Shown in pieces: positions 25,706 to 34,473 of a DNA stretch of 64,000 nt. The notes under the pieces were generated by a model, which was not told the DNA's origin, made no database searches, and saw only the letters and a program-made list of their open reading frames with translations. A program made the position numbers and the translations under genes. Each line of letters starts with the position of its first letter. Position 1 is the stretch's first letter. This DNA comes from Planctomycetaceae bacterium (lineage in GTDB: Bacteria > Planctomycetota > Planctomycetia > Pirellulales > UBA7805): the NCBI GenBank assembly GCA_902630355.1, contig CACOUL010000011.1:1-64000 (forward strand). Direction: 5' to 3'.

Positions 25706-26950
25706 TTATTCTGACTCGTCTACCTCGATTCCCTCGACCCGACTCACAGCGCGGCCCGAGGAAAATCGGGTGATCAGTTGATCGCCCGCCTTCAGTTGGG
25801 CCGCCGCTCTGATCAACTTGCCATCCGAAACGCTCTCTGTCAACGTATAGCCGCGATCAAGGACCGCTCGAGGGTTAAGAGACTCGAGGCGACTCGCCCC
25901 TGCGACAAGCTTTTGACTGTGAAGCTGAAGGGTTGCCGCAATCGCCCGATCTGTGCGGTGATCCAATTCATCGAGGCGTCGGCTCAAACGCTGAACGCTC
26001 TCATACGGTTTGCCGAAAACGGGACGATTTGCCACGGCCTGCAAACGCAGACGCGAAGCGGTCGCTCGTCCGCGGAGGCCGGCCTGTAGCCGCCGGGCCA
26101 TGCCCCCGAAGTACTCGGCGAGTTCTGCACGATCCGGAGCAACCAACTCCGCTGCCTCGCTCGGAGTCAGCGCACGGACGTCGGCTACCAAATCCGAAAG
26201 ACTCACGTCGATCTCATGCCCGACCGCCGAAATAACGGGAATTGCACAGTCCGCGATTGCACGGACCACCACTTCTTCGTTGAAGGCCCACAAATCCTCC
26301 AATGAACCACCGCCTCGACCCACGACGATCACATCAATGTCTTTACCCAACCGGGTGGCGAGGGATATCCCTTGCGCAATTTCGCCAGCTGCGCTTTTCC
26401 CCTGGACGCGAGCCGGAACAACGACAACGGAGGCCTGCTGCCACCTTCGATGGAGCACCTTGAGAAAGTCCTGGATTGCTGCACCGGTGGGACTGGTGAC
26501 AAACGCGACGCGTCGCGGGAAACGGGGCAGCGGCTGCTTTCGCTGCTTGTCGAAGAGCCCTTCGGCTGCAAATTTTTCTTTTCGCAACCTCAAGAGCTTC
26601 TGCAAATCACCTTCACCCTGAGGCACAATCTTTTTGACGACCAGTTGATACGCGCCCCGCGGTGGATACACATCGAGCGATCCCTGGCAGACGACCGCCA
26701 TTCCGTCAGCAAGCTCAACGCCGAGACGCTGTGCGGTACTTCGCCAGAGAATCCCCCCAATCTGCGCAGCATCATCTTTGATCGAAAAATAGCAATGGCC
26801 GGAGTGCGCGCGGGAAAAATTTGAAATTTCACCAGAAACCCAAACCGAACCGAAATTCCCCTCGAGCAGTGCCTGGATTTGACCGGTCAACTGCTGCACG
26901 GTGAGCGGCTGGTCCTGGTTCGCTCCCGGAGCGGCGTTTTCTACTTCCAT
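25706..26950 (-). CDS. xseA: Exodeoxyribonuclease VII large subunit
   Basis: Catalytic subunit of exonuclease VII, which degrades single-stranded DNA in both directions. 414 residues. The N-terminal OB-fold is visible in LLEGNFGSVWVSGEISNF and HCYFSIKDDAAQIGGILW; the catalytic domain has RVAFVTSPTGAAIQDFL, IDVIVVGRGGGSLEDLWAFN and PVISAVGHEIDVSLSDLVAD. A coiled-coil region and the C-terminal RGYTLTESVSDGKLI strand complete the protein. AAGGGA lies 8 nt before the ATG. It is the first gene of the xseA-xseB-ispA-dxs-nadK run. Confidence 0.96.
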   Translation of the reverse strand: MEVENAAPGANQDQPLTVQQLTGQIQALLEGNFGSVWVSGEISNFSRAHSGHCYFSIKDDAAQIGGILWRSTAQRLGVELADGMAVVCQGSLDVYPPRGAYQLVVKKIVPQGEGDLQKLLRLRKEKFAAEGLFDKQRKQPLPRFPRRVAFVTSPTGAAIQDFLKVLHRRWQQASVVVVPARVQGKSAAGEIAQGISLATRLGKDIDVIVVGRGGGSLEDLWAFNEEVVVRAIADCAIPVISAVGHEIDVSLSDLVADVRALTPSEAAELVAPDRAELAEYFGGMARRLQAGLRGRATASRLRLQAVANRPVFGKPYESVQRLSRRLDELDHRTDRAIAATLQLHSQKLVAGASRLESLNPRAVLDRGYTLTESVSDGKLIRAAAQLKAGDQLITRFSSGRAVSRVEGIEVDESE

Positions 26951-27031
26951 TCCAATTTCCCTTCAAATGCGCACATCATCGAATGGCCCGAGTATAGTCG
27001 ACCGCAACGCGAAAAAGCGTGCGCGCGAAAC

Positions 27032-27469
27032 CTAAAAATCGTCCATCGATCGATCGTTGCGGAGACCCCGCCGACGCCGCTTCTTGAGTGCCAACGCCTG
27101 CTTTTCTGCCAAGCGACGCTCCCTGGCTGATGCGGGGATCCGTGTCCGGCGCCGCTTGCGTGGCGGTCTTTCCACGACTGTTAAAAGTTCATGCAGTTTG
27201 TCGAGACAGGCCCGGGCGTTGCGCGGCCGCTGCCGGAAACGTTGACTCGAGAGGACCAGTTGGCCCTCTTTGTTGATTTTATTGCCGAAAGATTCGATAA
27301 ACCGGGCGCGAACTGCTTCGGGCAGACTAGGCGAGTGCGTCACATTCCAAAAAAGCGTCGCCTTGGTACTCACTTTGTTGACATTCTGCCCCCCCGGCCC
27401 GCTACTCCTGGAAAAGCTCCACTCAAATTCGGCATCGGGTATCGAGAGCGTGGCTGTGACAACCGGCAT
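27032..27469 (-). CDS. arfB: Peptidyl-tRNA hydrolase ArfB / class I release factor-like protein
   Basis: Rescues stalled ribosomes by hydrolysing peptidyl-tRNA in the A site. About 145 residues. The GGQ loop is intact in FSRSSGPGGQNVNKVSTKA, followed by AVRARFIESFGNKINKEGQL. The C-terminal 50 residues are a basic tail (PPRKRRRTRIPAS..., KKRRRRG), as needed to enter the mRNA channel. The start is ATG 27469 (MPVVTATLSIPDAE). The same frame stays open up to 27922, but that upstream part overlaps the divergent gene and has no family similarity. It is divergent from the propeller gene, with 53 nt between the starts. Confidence 0.92.
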   Translation of the reverse strand: MPVVTATLSIPDAEFEWSFSRSSGPGGQNVNKVSTKATLFWNVTHSPSLPEAVRARFIESFGNKINKEGQLVLSSQRFRQRPRNARACLDKLHELLTVVERPPRKRRRTRIPASARERRLAEKQALALKKRRRRGLRNDRSMDDF

Positions 27470-27522
27470 GACACGGTATAGTAACGCGGTCGGGGGCTGT
27501 GTCAACGCGGAAACCAAAGACC

Positions 27523-28905
27523 ATGAAGTTCGTTCTTTCGTGCCTGCTTTTGTTGGTGGCACAAACCGCAAGGGCAGTTCCGGAAAATCATCGCGACGTG
27601 GCGGTGCAGGATCTCGGCACGCGAGCCGGTGGCACAGATTGGCCTGCATTTCTCGGACCACACGGTAACGGCAAATCAACGGAAGTCGGCATCCTGACCG
27701 ACTGGCCTCCGGAGGGACCCAAGAAATTATGGGAGCTTTCGCTCGGTGAGGGTTACGCAATGCCCTCGGTCTCCCGCGGACGACTCCTGCAGTTTGACCG
27801 CATTGGCGAAGAAGCTCGCCTGCGATGCCTGCAGAGTGAAACGGGGGATCTTCTGTGGACCTTCTCTTACCCGACCGATTACCAGGACCTGTACGGCTAC
27901 AGCAACGGACCTCGCTGCGCACCGCTGATTGATGAAAACCGCGTGTTCATTTTTGGTGCCGAAGGGATGCTGCACTGCTTGCGTCTCGACGATGGGCAAT
28001 TGTTATGGAAAGTCGATACGCAAAAGCGATTCGGGGTAGTCCAAAATTTCTTCGGCGTCGGATCCTCGCCCGTCGTGCGCGGCAACCATTTGATTTTGCA
28101 AGTCGGTGGCAGTGGGCCGGATGACCAGCAGATCCCCCCGGGGCAACTCGATCGTGTGCAAGGTAACGGCACGGGAGTCGTAGCGATCGACAAGCGGACC
28201 GGAGAGATCCGCTACACTCTTTCCGATGAATTGGCAAGCTACGCGTCGCCGACGCTCGCCGAGGTCGACGGACGCGGGTGGTGTTTTGTTTTTGCGCGGG
28301 GAGGTCTGCTCGGTTTCAATCCCGATACGGGCGCAATCGATTTTCACTATCCCTGGCGGTCACCCAAATTGGAAAGCGTGAACGCGAGCAATCCGGTGGT
28401 GGTGAATAACGAGGTTTTCATCTCCGAGACGTACGGCCCCGGTAGCAGTCTCCTTCGTTTCGGTCCAAAAAAATATCATGTCGTCTGGAAAGATGATCCA
28501 AAGAGTCGCCGGAAATTAATGCAAACACATTGGAATACACCCATTCATCACGACGGATTTTTGTACGGATGCAGTGGCAGGCATTCGGCCAACGCCGAAC
28601 TCCGTTGCATCGATTGGCGCACCGGAGAGGTGCAATGGTCCGAAAAGGGACTCGCTCGGAGCAGCCTGCTCTATGTCGACGGACATTTTCTCTGCCTCGG
28701 CGAATATGGCACGCTGCGGTTGTTGCGGGCTAATCCCCAACGCTTCGAGCAGATTGCGGAAACGGTCTTGCTTGATGAAGATCCGGGACCCGCCGATCGG
28801 CCCTTGATGTATCCCGCGTGGGCTGCCCCCATTCTCTCACACGGACTCCTCTACGTCCGCGGCAAAGACCGACTGATTTGTCTCGAACTGATTCCGAAAC
28901 CGTAG
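27523..28905 (+). CDS. Exported PQQ-like beta-propeller protein
   Basis: About 460 residues. Signal peptide MKFVLSCLLLLVAQTARA. The mature protein opens with DWPAFLGPHGNGKSTEVGIL, a hallmark of planctomycete PQQ-like propeller proteins, followed by blade motifs such as RLRCLQSETGDLLWTF, LHCLRLDDGQLLWKV, VVAIDKRTGEIRYTL and LRCIDWRTGEVQWSE. PQQ-cofactor residues cannot be confirmed; many of these are non-catalytic scaffolds like BamB. ATG 27523 is supported by the signal peptide; the frame also has a GTG at 27499. It converges with the isomerase-like gene 20 nt downstream. Confidence 0.85.
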   Translation: MKFVLSCLLLLVAQTARAVPENHRDVAVQDLGTRAGGTDWPAFLGPHGNGKSTEVGILTDWPPEGPKKLWELSLGEGYAMPSVSRGRLLQFDRIGEEARLRCLQSETGDLLWTFSYPTDYQDLYGYSNGPRCAPLIDENRVFIFGAEGMLHCLRLDDGQLLWKVDTQKRFGVVQNFFGVGSSPVVRGNHLILQVGGSGPDDQQIPPGQLDRVQGNGTGVVAIDKRTGEIRYTLSDELASYASPTLAEVDGRGWCFVFARGGLLGFNPDTGAIDFHYPWRSPKLESVNASNPVVVNNEVFISETYGPGSSLLRFGPKKYHVVWKDDPKSRRKLMQTHWNTPIHHDGFLYGCSGRHSANAELRCIDWRTGEVQWSEKGLARSSLLYVDGHFLCLGEYGTLRLLRANPQRFEQIAETVLLDEDPGPADRPLMYPAWAAPILSHGLLYVRGKDRLICLELIPKP

Positions 28906-28925
28906 TACAGAGGCGGACGGGGGTT

Positions 28926-29738
28926 TTATACCGCCATTGCTTCGTGATCTTCGATTGTTGCTTGCGCTGAGCTGACCAACGCATCATAATCAATCGACTC
29001 GACATCCTCTCCGAAGAGTTCGAGATCAAGAAACCCTCGATACTCGATCTCAGCGAGCGCGAGCAGGATCCCCGTCAGATCGATACTGCCATCGCCGAGC
29101 GAGCAACGATTTTGCTCAGTCGCGAAGGGCAACCGTCCGTCGGCGAGATGTACCACTGCGATCTGCTCCCCCCACTGGCCGATGCGCTCGGGCAGATCGG
29201 GTTGTTCGGCAAGTTGATAAGTATCTAATACCATCTTCAGGAGCGGATGATTTACGTCCTCGAGGAGTTGTAGCGTTTCCGCCAGCGTATCGAAGACCGT
29301 CCAGTCTCGAAAACAACTCGGATGCATTGGCTCGAGCGCCAGTTGCACACCCTCCCGCTCGGCGATCGGAAGCAGGGCCGCAATCGCATCGCAAAGAATT
29401 CGCCGGGCATGCCGACGCGTGTGCCCACCACGACCGCCACTGTAGAGCACCAGCGTGGGGCATTCGAGAAAACCAGCCAGACGTATCGCAGCAGACGCAT
29501 CCCACACCGATTCGCGATAGGAACGCCCCTCGCTCCCCGTAAATCCACCCGCCCAGAGCAGATTGGAGGGCTGGACATTAAGTTCGCGAAGCAATTCTCG
29601 CGTTTTTTCCTCACCATAGTCCTGGATTTTTTCCCGCCAGAGACCAATCCCCTCGACCCCCATGCGGGCGCAGCGAAACACGTCCTCCTCGAGTGACGAG
29701 CGGTAGGTGGTAAATTGGTTGATCGATAGACGGTACAT
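28926..29738 (-). CDS. Sugar phosphate isomerase/epimerase-like TIM barrel
   Basis: About 270 residues of the xylose-isomerase-like AP-endonuclease-2 barrel. Features: MYRLSINQFTTYRSSLEED, GVEGIGLWREKI, TLVLYSGGRGGHTRR, VQLALEPMHPSCFRDWTVFDT (first metal Glu), MVLDTYQLAEQPDL (Asp), IAVVHLADGRLPFA (His) and GFLDLELFGEDVES (Glu). The set of acidic and His ligands is compatible with a divalent-metal sugar isomerase or epimerase; the substrate is unknown. ATG 29738 is chosen, since the upstream frame to 29897 has no family similarity. The gene is divergent from the barrel gene at 30118. Confidence 0.85.
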   Translation of the reverse strand: MYRLSINQFTTYRSSLEEDVFRCARMGVEGIGLWREKIQDYGEEKTRELLRELNVQPSNLLWAGGFTGSEGRSYRESVWDASAAIRLAGFLECPTLVLYSGGRGGHTRRHARRILCDAIAALLPIAEREGVQLALEPMHPSCFRDWTVFDTLAETLQLLEDVNHPLLKMVLDTYQLAEQPDLPERIGQWGEQIAVVHLADGRLPFATEQNRCSLGDGSIDLTGILLALAEIEYRGFLDLELFGEDVESIDYDALVSSAQATIEDHEAMAV

Positions 29739-30117
29739 GTCATCTCCGGACAAAACACCCGAACCGGGCCGCCAGCAAGCCGCCCAGTATGCCCCGCTCG
29801 AGCAAAAGTGTAAACGCGGCTTTTTGATGCGGTACGTTCGACTTCCGGCATCAATGCCTGCGGGACCAGAAATGCTAGCAAGGTGATCTCGCCTCAAACC
29901 AAGCCGCCGCGAAACGCCGCCCAGGCAGAGCAGGGCAGAGACAAGACAGCAGTGAAGCGTCCGCTATTTTTCACCTCTTTTACCTTTCTTACTCAACTGG
30001 CACCTCTCCTACGACCGATACTACCGGCACGGTGGAAAGTCTGTACGCGTGCCCTCGGCGGCAACGCTCGGACGGCCCGACCGGAGAAAATAGACCTACC
30101 TCAAGAGAGTCGAACAC
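29739..30117. other. 379-nt intergenic region, nothing recognised
   Basis: This region lies between the divergent isomerase-like gene and the putative outer-membrane protein gene and should contain both promoters. No convincing promoter hexamers, riboswitch or RNA gene were found. Several short reading frames occur but none has a plausible start or composition. Confidence 0.5.
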
Positions 30118-31365
30118 ATGCGATATCCTCGTGTCAGGGCACTCGTTGCTGTGAGCCTCCTCGTGTGGCTTGCCGCTTCCACGAGCCACGCACAACGTTT
30201 CCAACCCTTCGGACCGCTTGATTTCACCCAGGATTGGCAACCGTTTGCGCCGGCTGAAATCAGCTCCTATGGTGGTGGCATCAAGCCCAACACAGGTTTT
30301 TTCTTCTCGTACGATCGAATTCATATGTGGGTGGACCGCCCGGAAACCGCAATGCAACCGAATAAGTTCGACCGCACCACCGGGACACGGATCGACTTCG
30401 GCTACATGTCGAACTCGAATAATGGTTGGGTCGGTGAGTTGATGAGTATCGGCGGCCCCAACGTCTACGACGAACCCTCAGATCACCAACGCGACGTGAT
30501 CACGCTGAACCCCTCCGGAATCAACCCAACGAATGGGTCTCCGGTGATCGAAGTTCCGGAAGTGACCACACAACCCTATCCCAACGGGAAAGCGGAAAAC
30601 GTGGGTAGCCTGACCAGTTTTGAATTTTCGAAACTTTGGCGATTCAAGCCCCTGCACGGTCGTGGCAGGGGGGGAAGCCACGTCGAACTCTTTGCCGGCG
30701 GTCGTTATGCGACGATCAAAACGCAGGATTCTTACAATTACAATGAAGGGCTCGCGGTACCGGGCGTGCCTAATGTCTTCCCGCCCGAGGGCCTGCCGCC
30801 AACCTTTGATCCGGCGACTGTGGCAGGGATCACGGTCGCCAATCGATACACACCCCTCGGCGTGATGGCGCAAAACACCATCTTCGGTCCCCAGTTGGGA
30901 CTCCGTTGGTTCCGACAGCGGGGACGCTGGACCCTCTCGGCCGAGGGCCGCGGATTTTTTGCCGTCAATCGCCAGGAACTCTCCGGGGGCTATCCCATCC
31001 AAGAGGCAACCCCCGTTCAAAACCCATTATCTCCCACGGCAGGATCATCAATCGGTTATCCGCTCGATGCCGCAAATCCCTCAACCGTCTCCGGTCCGAC
31101 GACCGTGGCTGATGTACCCGACTCACGAACGGTCCATACCTACAACGTCCATCAGTGGAAATGGGCACCTGCTGGAGATGTCCGAGTGAATGTGAGTTGG
31201 GATATCACCAAATCCTTTGCGCTCGAAGCGGGCTGGGAATGGCTCTACTTCGCCAATGGCATCGCGCGGGGAAAAAGCGACGGGCCCGGAAATCCCTTCA
31301 CCGGTCTCGACAATCAGGACATGATGTTCACCGGCTGGACCGTCGGTTTCGTCCTGAACCGCTAA
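30118..31365 (+). CDS. Putative outer-membrane beta-barrel protein
   Basis: 415 residues. The signal peptide ends near TSHAQ. The mature sequence is rich in alternating aromatic and polar strands: GFFFSYDRIHMWVDRP, TRIDFGYMSNSNNGWVGEL, HVELFAGGRYATIKT, GPQLGLRWFRQRGRWTLSAEGRGFFAVNR, and a final aromatic strand WTVGFVLNR at the extreme C-terminus. A C-terminal strand near or at the last residue is the usual signal for outer-membrane insertion. It belongs with planctomycete outer-membrane barrel-like proteins, but the exact family is uncertain; the ligand is unknown. The ATG follows a weak AGAGAG site. Confidence 0.7.
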   Translation: MRYPRVRALVAVSLLVWLAASTSHAQRFQPFGPLDFTQDWQPFAPAEISSYGGGIKPNTGFFFSYDRIHMWVDRPETAMQPNKFDRTTGTRIDFGYMSNSNNGWVGELMSIGGPNVYDEPSDHQRDVITLNPSGINPTNGSPVIEVPEVTTQPYPNGKAENVGSLTSFEFSKLWRFKPLHGRGRGGSHVELFAGGRYATIKTQDSYNYNEGLAVPGVPNVFPPEGLPPTFDPATVAGITVANRYTPLGVMAQNTIFGPQLGLRWFRQRGRWTLSAEGRGFFAVNRQELSGGYPIQEATPVQNPLSPTAGSSIGYPLDAANPSTVSGPTTVADVPDSRTVHTYNVHQWKWAPAGDVRVNVSWDITKSFALEAGWEWLYFANGIARGKSDGPGNPFTGLDNQDMMFTGWTVGFVLNR

Positions 31366-31384
31366 CGTGGTCAAACGCGAGACG

Positions 31385-31400
31385 CCTCGATTTACCGAGG
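31385..31400 (+). terminator. Weak hairpin after the outer-membrane protein gene
   Basis: CCTCG (31385-31389) pairs with CGAGG (31396-31400) around a 6-nt loop, and a pyrimidine-rich stretch follows. It lies 20 nt past the stop codon at 31365. The stem is short, so confidence is low. Confidence 0.3.
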
Positions 31401-31446
31401 ACGTACTTTCCTCTCTGATTTGCCCCGATTTGCATCAGGCAGCAAT

Positions 31447-31680
31447 TTAGCCGACTTTTTGTCGCAATTCGGCGAGTTCTGCATCCAAGCGGTGACGCAA
31501 CGGACTCTCGGGACGCAAGGCATCGATCAGGCCTTCTGCCTCATCAAATACCTGATCATTCAATTCCTGTCCACTGAAGAGACCTGACCAACTCTGCGAG
31601 ATTTCCTGTTCGGTACGCAAGGGACAACCTTTGGGTGGGAAGGTGGGGTGGGAACCGTCAGCGGAAACCGGTTCGGCCAT
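31447..31680 (-). CDS. Small hypothetical protein
   Basis: 78 residues, cytoplasmic by composition. It starts MAEPVSADGSHPTFPPKGC, then LRTEQEISQSWSGLFSG, and ends in an acidic helix with ESPLRHRLDAELAELRQKVG. The amphipathic helices and lack of low-complexity sequence suggest a real gene. The frame continues to a GTG at 31719 that has GGGAG just before it, so translation could start 13 codons earlier. ATG 31680 is directly preceded by a tandem 10-bp repeat with no Shine-Dalgarno. No known function; it is convergent with the outer-membrane protein gene. Confidence 0.55.
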   Translation of the reverse strand: MAEPVSADGSHPTFPPKGCPLRTEQEISQSWSGLFSGQELNDQVFDEAEGLIDALRPESPLRHRLDAELAELRQKVG

Positions 31681-31700
31681 GTTGCAAAGGGTTGCAAAGG
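31681..31700. repeat. Two tandem 10-bp repeats at the start of a small gene
   Basis: GTTGCAAAGG occurs twice in direct succession, immediately next to the ATG at 31680 of the small minus-strand gene. Both copies are perfect. Confidence 0.7.
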
Positions 31701-31896
31701 CCGCATAACCGATCACCACTCCCGCAGTCTATCAGAAGTTCAACAATGAGTGAACGGGTCTTCTCTTCTTCCGGCGCGCACGATCGATTGCGGTAGGGGC
31801 CGTGGCCAGAGTGTATCGAATCGTTTACAACGGGTGATAGCGAGGGCTCCCCAAAACGGGGGTGCCGGCTGAACCTTTTTTGTCTATCCAGCCAAC

Positions 31897-33525
31897 ATGT
31901 CGACTCTCTTCGCCAAATCGCAGCGTCTTTCTTGCGATGGAGCCTGCGCCGCGCACACGCTTGAAAGATGTGAAATTTCTGCCCCGTTTTGGACCCTGAT
32001 TCCAACCCTGGTAAGTGAACGCGGTGGCGTGCTGCTCGATAGTAGCCTCGGAGCACCCGCAGTGGGCCGCTTCTCTTTTATCGGAATGGATCCGGTGGCG
32101 GTCTTTGCGGCCCGTCGCAACGATCCCCGGAGCCACCCTTTTGATGCCGATATCGAAGTCACCCGGTACAGGTCGGCGACAGGCGAGATGAACCCTCTGG
32201 TTGGCAATTCGCAGCAGCCTTCAACGGACCACTCGCGGGGCGACGTACTCGAGTCGCTGCGGGGACTGCTCGGTGAGTACGCCGTCTCATTCGAACCGCG
32301 TTCAGAGGAATTATTTCCCCTGCTCGGCGGCGCCATCGGATTTTTTGGTTACGAAGCGGGAAGTTGGGGTGGTCCGGGCGAGAAGATCAAGACGGCCTCA
32401 GGCTCGTCGATCCCCGATGTTTACTTCGCTTTGTACGATCAGTTGCTTTGCCACGACCACGCGACAAACGAAACATACATTTCAACCATCGGCCGCGGCG
32501 GCACCATGCCCGGTGCGCGTGCAGCGGCTGCGCAAAGTACCGGGTCGCTCCGTGAGAGATTGCAAAACCCGACGGTCCATCGCGAGTCGCAACCCGTCGA
32601 GGGCGACGCGACCCCGCAGGGCCCGGACCCCTATCCGGAACCACGCGGATGCTTCGATGCGGCGGAGTACTGCGGTGCCGTGGCACGCATACGCGATCAC
32701 ATTGAAGCAGGTGACATTTACCAGGCTTGCATGACGCAACGTTTCGAGAATCGACTCGGTGCGGGCGATCCGTGGCAACTCTATTGTCAACTGAGGGAAG
32801 CCAACCCCGCACCTTTTGCCTGCTACCTGCAGACACCGACATTTTCGATCGTCAGCGCATCGCCAGAGAGATACCTTGCCGTGAATCGTCAGGGGACTGC
32901 CGAAAGCCGCCCCATCAAAGGAACAAGGCCTCGAGGAGAAACAGCAGCGATGGATGTCGCGTTGCGAAAAGAATTGAGCGAAAGTTCGAAGGATCGCGCC
33001 GAGAACGTCATGATTGTCGACCTAGTCCGCAATGACTTCGGGCGCGTCTGCCGCTTCGGCTCGATTGAGGTTTCCGATCTGATGCAGATTGAAACCTATG
33101 CGACGGTGTTCCAGATGGTGTCGACCGTTCGGGGAGACTTGCAGAGCGAATGCGACGCACTCGATCTCGTACGGGCCACTTTCCCGGGAGGCTCGATGAC
33201 CGGTGCGCCCAAGATTGAGGCGATGAAAATTCTGGACCGCTTAGAACCCGTTCGGCGCGGTGTCTACGCTGGGGGGATCGGCTATCTCGACTACGCAGGA
33301 TCGATGGATCTGAATATGGTTATCCGGTCCTTCATTATCGAAGATCGAAACGTCTTCTATCACGGGGGAGGCGGCATTGTTGCCGACTCGATTCCCGAGG
33401 CAGAATACCAGGAATCCCTTGATAAGGTGGTCGCGTTAGAACGGGCACTCGATCGTCTCAAAGCCCGCCCCCCCCGACACGAGAGCGATCCGATCAGTAG
33501 CGGAGATTTTCGCTCGGAGCGGTGA
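31897..33525 (+). CDS. pabB: Aminodeoxychorismate synthase component I
   Basis: Converts chorismate to 4-amino-4-deoxychorismate for folate synthesis. 542 residues, longer than E. coli PabB (453) because of a diverged N-terminus. The chorismate-binding half is intact: GDIYQACMTQRFENR, SASPERYLAV, ESRPIKGTRPRGET with the Lys typical of PabB (TrpE has Ala there), DRAENVMIVDLVRND, TFPGGSMTGAPKIEAMKILD and VYAGGIGYLDYAG. No glutamine amidotransferase (pabA/trpG) is fused or adjacent. Its last 32 nt overlap the TPR gene on the opposite strand. An anthranilate synthase role cannot be excluded, but the Lys argues against it. Confidence 0.88.
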   Translation: MSTLFAKSQRLSCDGACAAHTLERCEISAPFWTLIPTLVSERGGVLLDSSLGAPAVGRFSFIGMDPVAVFAARRNDPRSHPFDADIEVTRYRSATGEMNPLVGNSQQPSTDHSRGDVLESLRGLLGEYAVSFEPRSEELFPLLGGAIGFFGYEAGSWGGPGEKIKTASGSSIPDVYFALYDQLLCHDHATNETYISTIGRGGTMPGARAAAAQSTGSLRERLQNPTVHRESQPVEGDATPQGPDPYPEPRGCFDAAEYCGAVARIRDHIEAGDIYQACMTQRFENRLGAGDPWQLYCQLREANPAPFACYLQTPTFSIVSASPERYLAVNRQGTAESRPIKGTRPRGETAAMDVALRKELSESSKDRAENVMIVDLVRNDFGRVCRFGSIEVSDLMQIETYATVFQMVSTVRGDLQSECDALDLVRATFPGGSMTGAPKIEAMKILDRLEPVRRGVYAGGIGYLDYAGSMDLNMVIRSFIIEDRNVFYHGGGGIVADSIPEAEYQESLDKVVALERALDRLKARPPRHESDPISSGDFRSER

Positions 33526-34258
33526 CCACTTTGGTCAGAGGGTCAGTGGTGAGCAGCGGACTTCCCGTGGTCCCTCCCTTCAAGGAGGCGACCTTGGCGT
33601 GCAGTTGCGGTTGCGCTGAGTTCCGCTGAAGCGCCATCTGGTAGTTGGTCAGTGCCTGCTGGTGATCCCCACGCTGTTCGTGCAGATTTCCGAGCGCGGC
33701 GCGGGCTTGGGGATGCGTCGTATCTTTGGCAATCGCGTCGAGCAGATGCTCCTCCGACGCCTTGTCGTTCCCCACTTCGCCATGTAGTTGTGCCAAAGCA
33801 ATATTGGGCTCCACTAACTGCGGGCTCCTTTGCTTCCATCCTTCCAGCAGCCTGAAAGCCTGATCCTGCCGATCCTGCTGGGCCAACAATACGGCAAGTC
33901 CCCGATAGCACTCGGGATGGTCTTCATAATGATCGAGACACTGGTTGTAGTAGGCTTCCGCCTGGGTGGCGTACGCAGGATCACCCGTAGTCGTTGCCAG
34001 ATGGTGGTACGCTGCAGCCAGATTATAATAGCTGTCCGCATCATCGGGGTTGGTCGCTACCGCCTCCTCAAATTTCTGGATTGCTCTGTCGCAATCGCCC
34101 CGTTTGAAATAGCGGGCACCGGTTGCATTTAAATTATTGGAATGCACACCACAGCCACTACAAAAAGTCAAAACTGCAAGTCCCGCGACGCTCGGCAATA
34201 CCAAACGACCGAACAAAAAATCCAAAACCATCTGCACCGTCAAATTATGATTCGCCAT
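33494..34258 (-). CDS. TPR-repeat lipoprotein
   Basis: About 254 residues. A hydrophobic signal (LVLPSVAGLAVLTFCSGC) ends in a lipobox-like cysteine, so membrane anchoring is likely. The remainder comprises tetratricopeptide repeats: ARYFKRGDCDRAIQKFEEAVATNP, ADSYYNLAAAYHHLA, PECYRGLAVLLAQQ and ARAALGNLHEQRGDHQQALTNYQMAL. TPR scaffolds mediate protein interactions; the partner is unknown. GGAAGAG 7 nt before ATG 34258 decides the start (the frame extends to 34384). Its 3' end overlaps pabB convergently by 32 nt. Confidence 0.85.
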   Translation of the reverse strand: MANHNLTVQMVLDFLFGRLVLPSVAGLAVLTFCSGCGVHSNNLNATGARYFKRGDCDRAIQKFEEAVATNPDDADSYYNLAAAYHHLATTTGDPAYATQAEAYYNQCLDHYEDHPECYRGLAVLLAQQDRQDQAFRLLEGWKQRSPQLVEPNIALAQLHGEVGNDKASEEHLLDAIAKDTTHPQARAALGNLHEQRGDHQQALTNYQMALQRNSAQPQLHAKVASLKGGTTGSPLLTTDPLTKVVTAPSENLRY

Positions 34259-34473
34259 GACTTGTCTCTTCCGAGAATGAGGGCGTGAGGGAACACAAAA
34301 CGAGAGGCTGGTGTCGACGCAATCACCAAAGCAGGGGCGAACGGTAGCGGAGCTGCGCATCTCCCGCAAGGCGGATTCAGTCATTCGAACGCAAACGCCA
34401 GAAAGAGAGACGCCATCGGCGGTGGCACTGCTAGCCGCATCGCTCAGAAATGGACGAAAGAAGGAGGAGAAAA

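Noticed and set aside
27470-27922. Long N-terminal extension of arfB
   Set aside because: The frame is open but overlaps the start of the divergent propeller gene and encodes a Pro/Arg-rich stretch without family similarity; ATG 27469 gives the normal arfB length.
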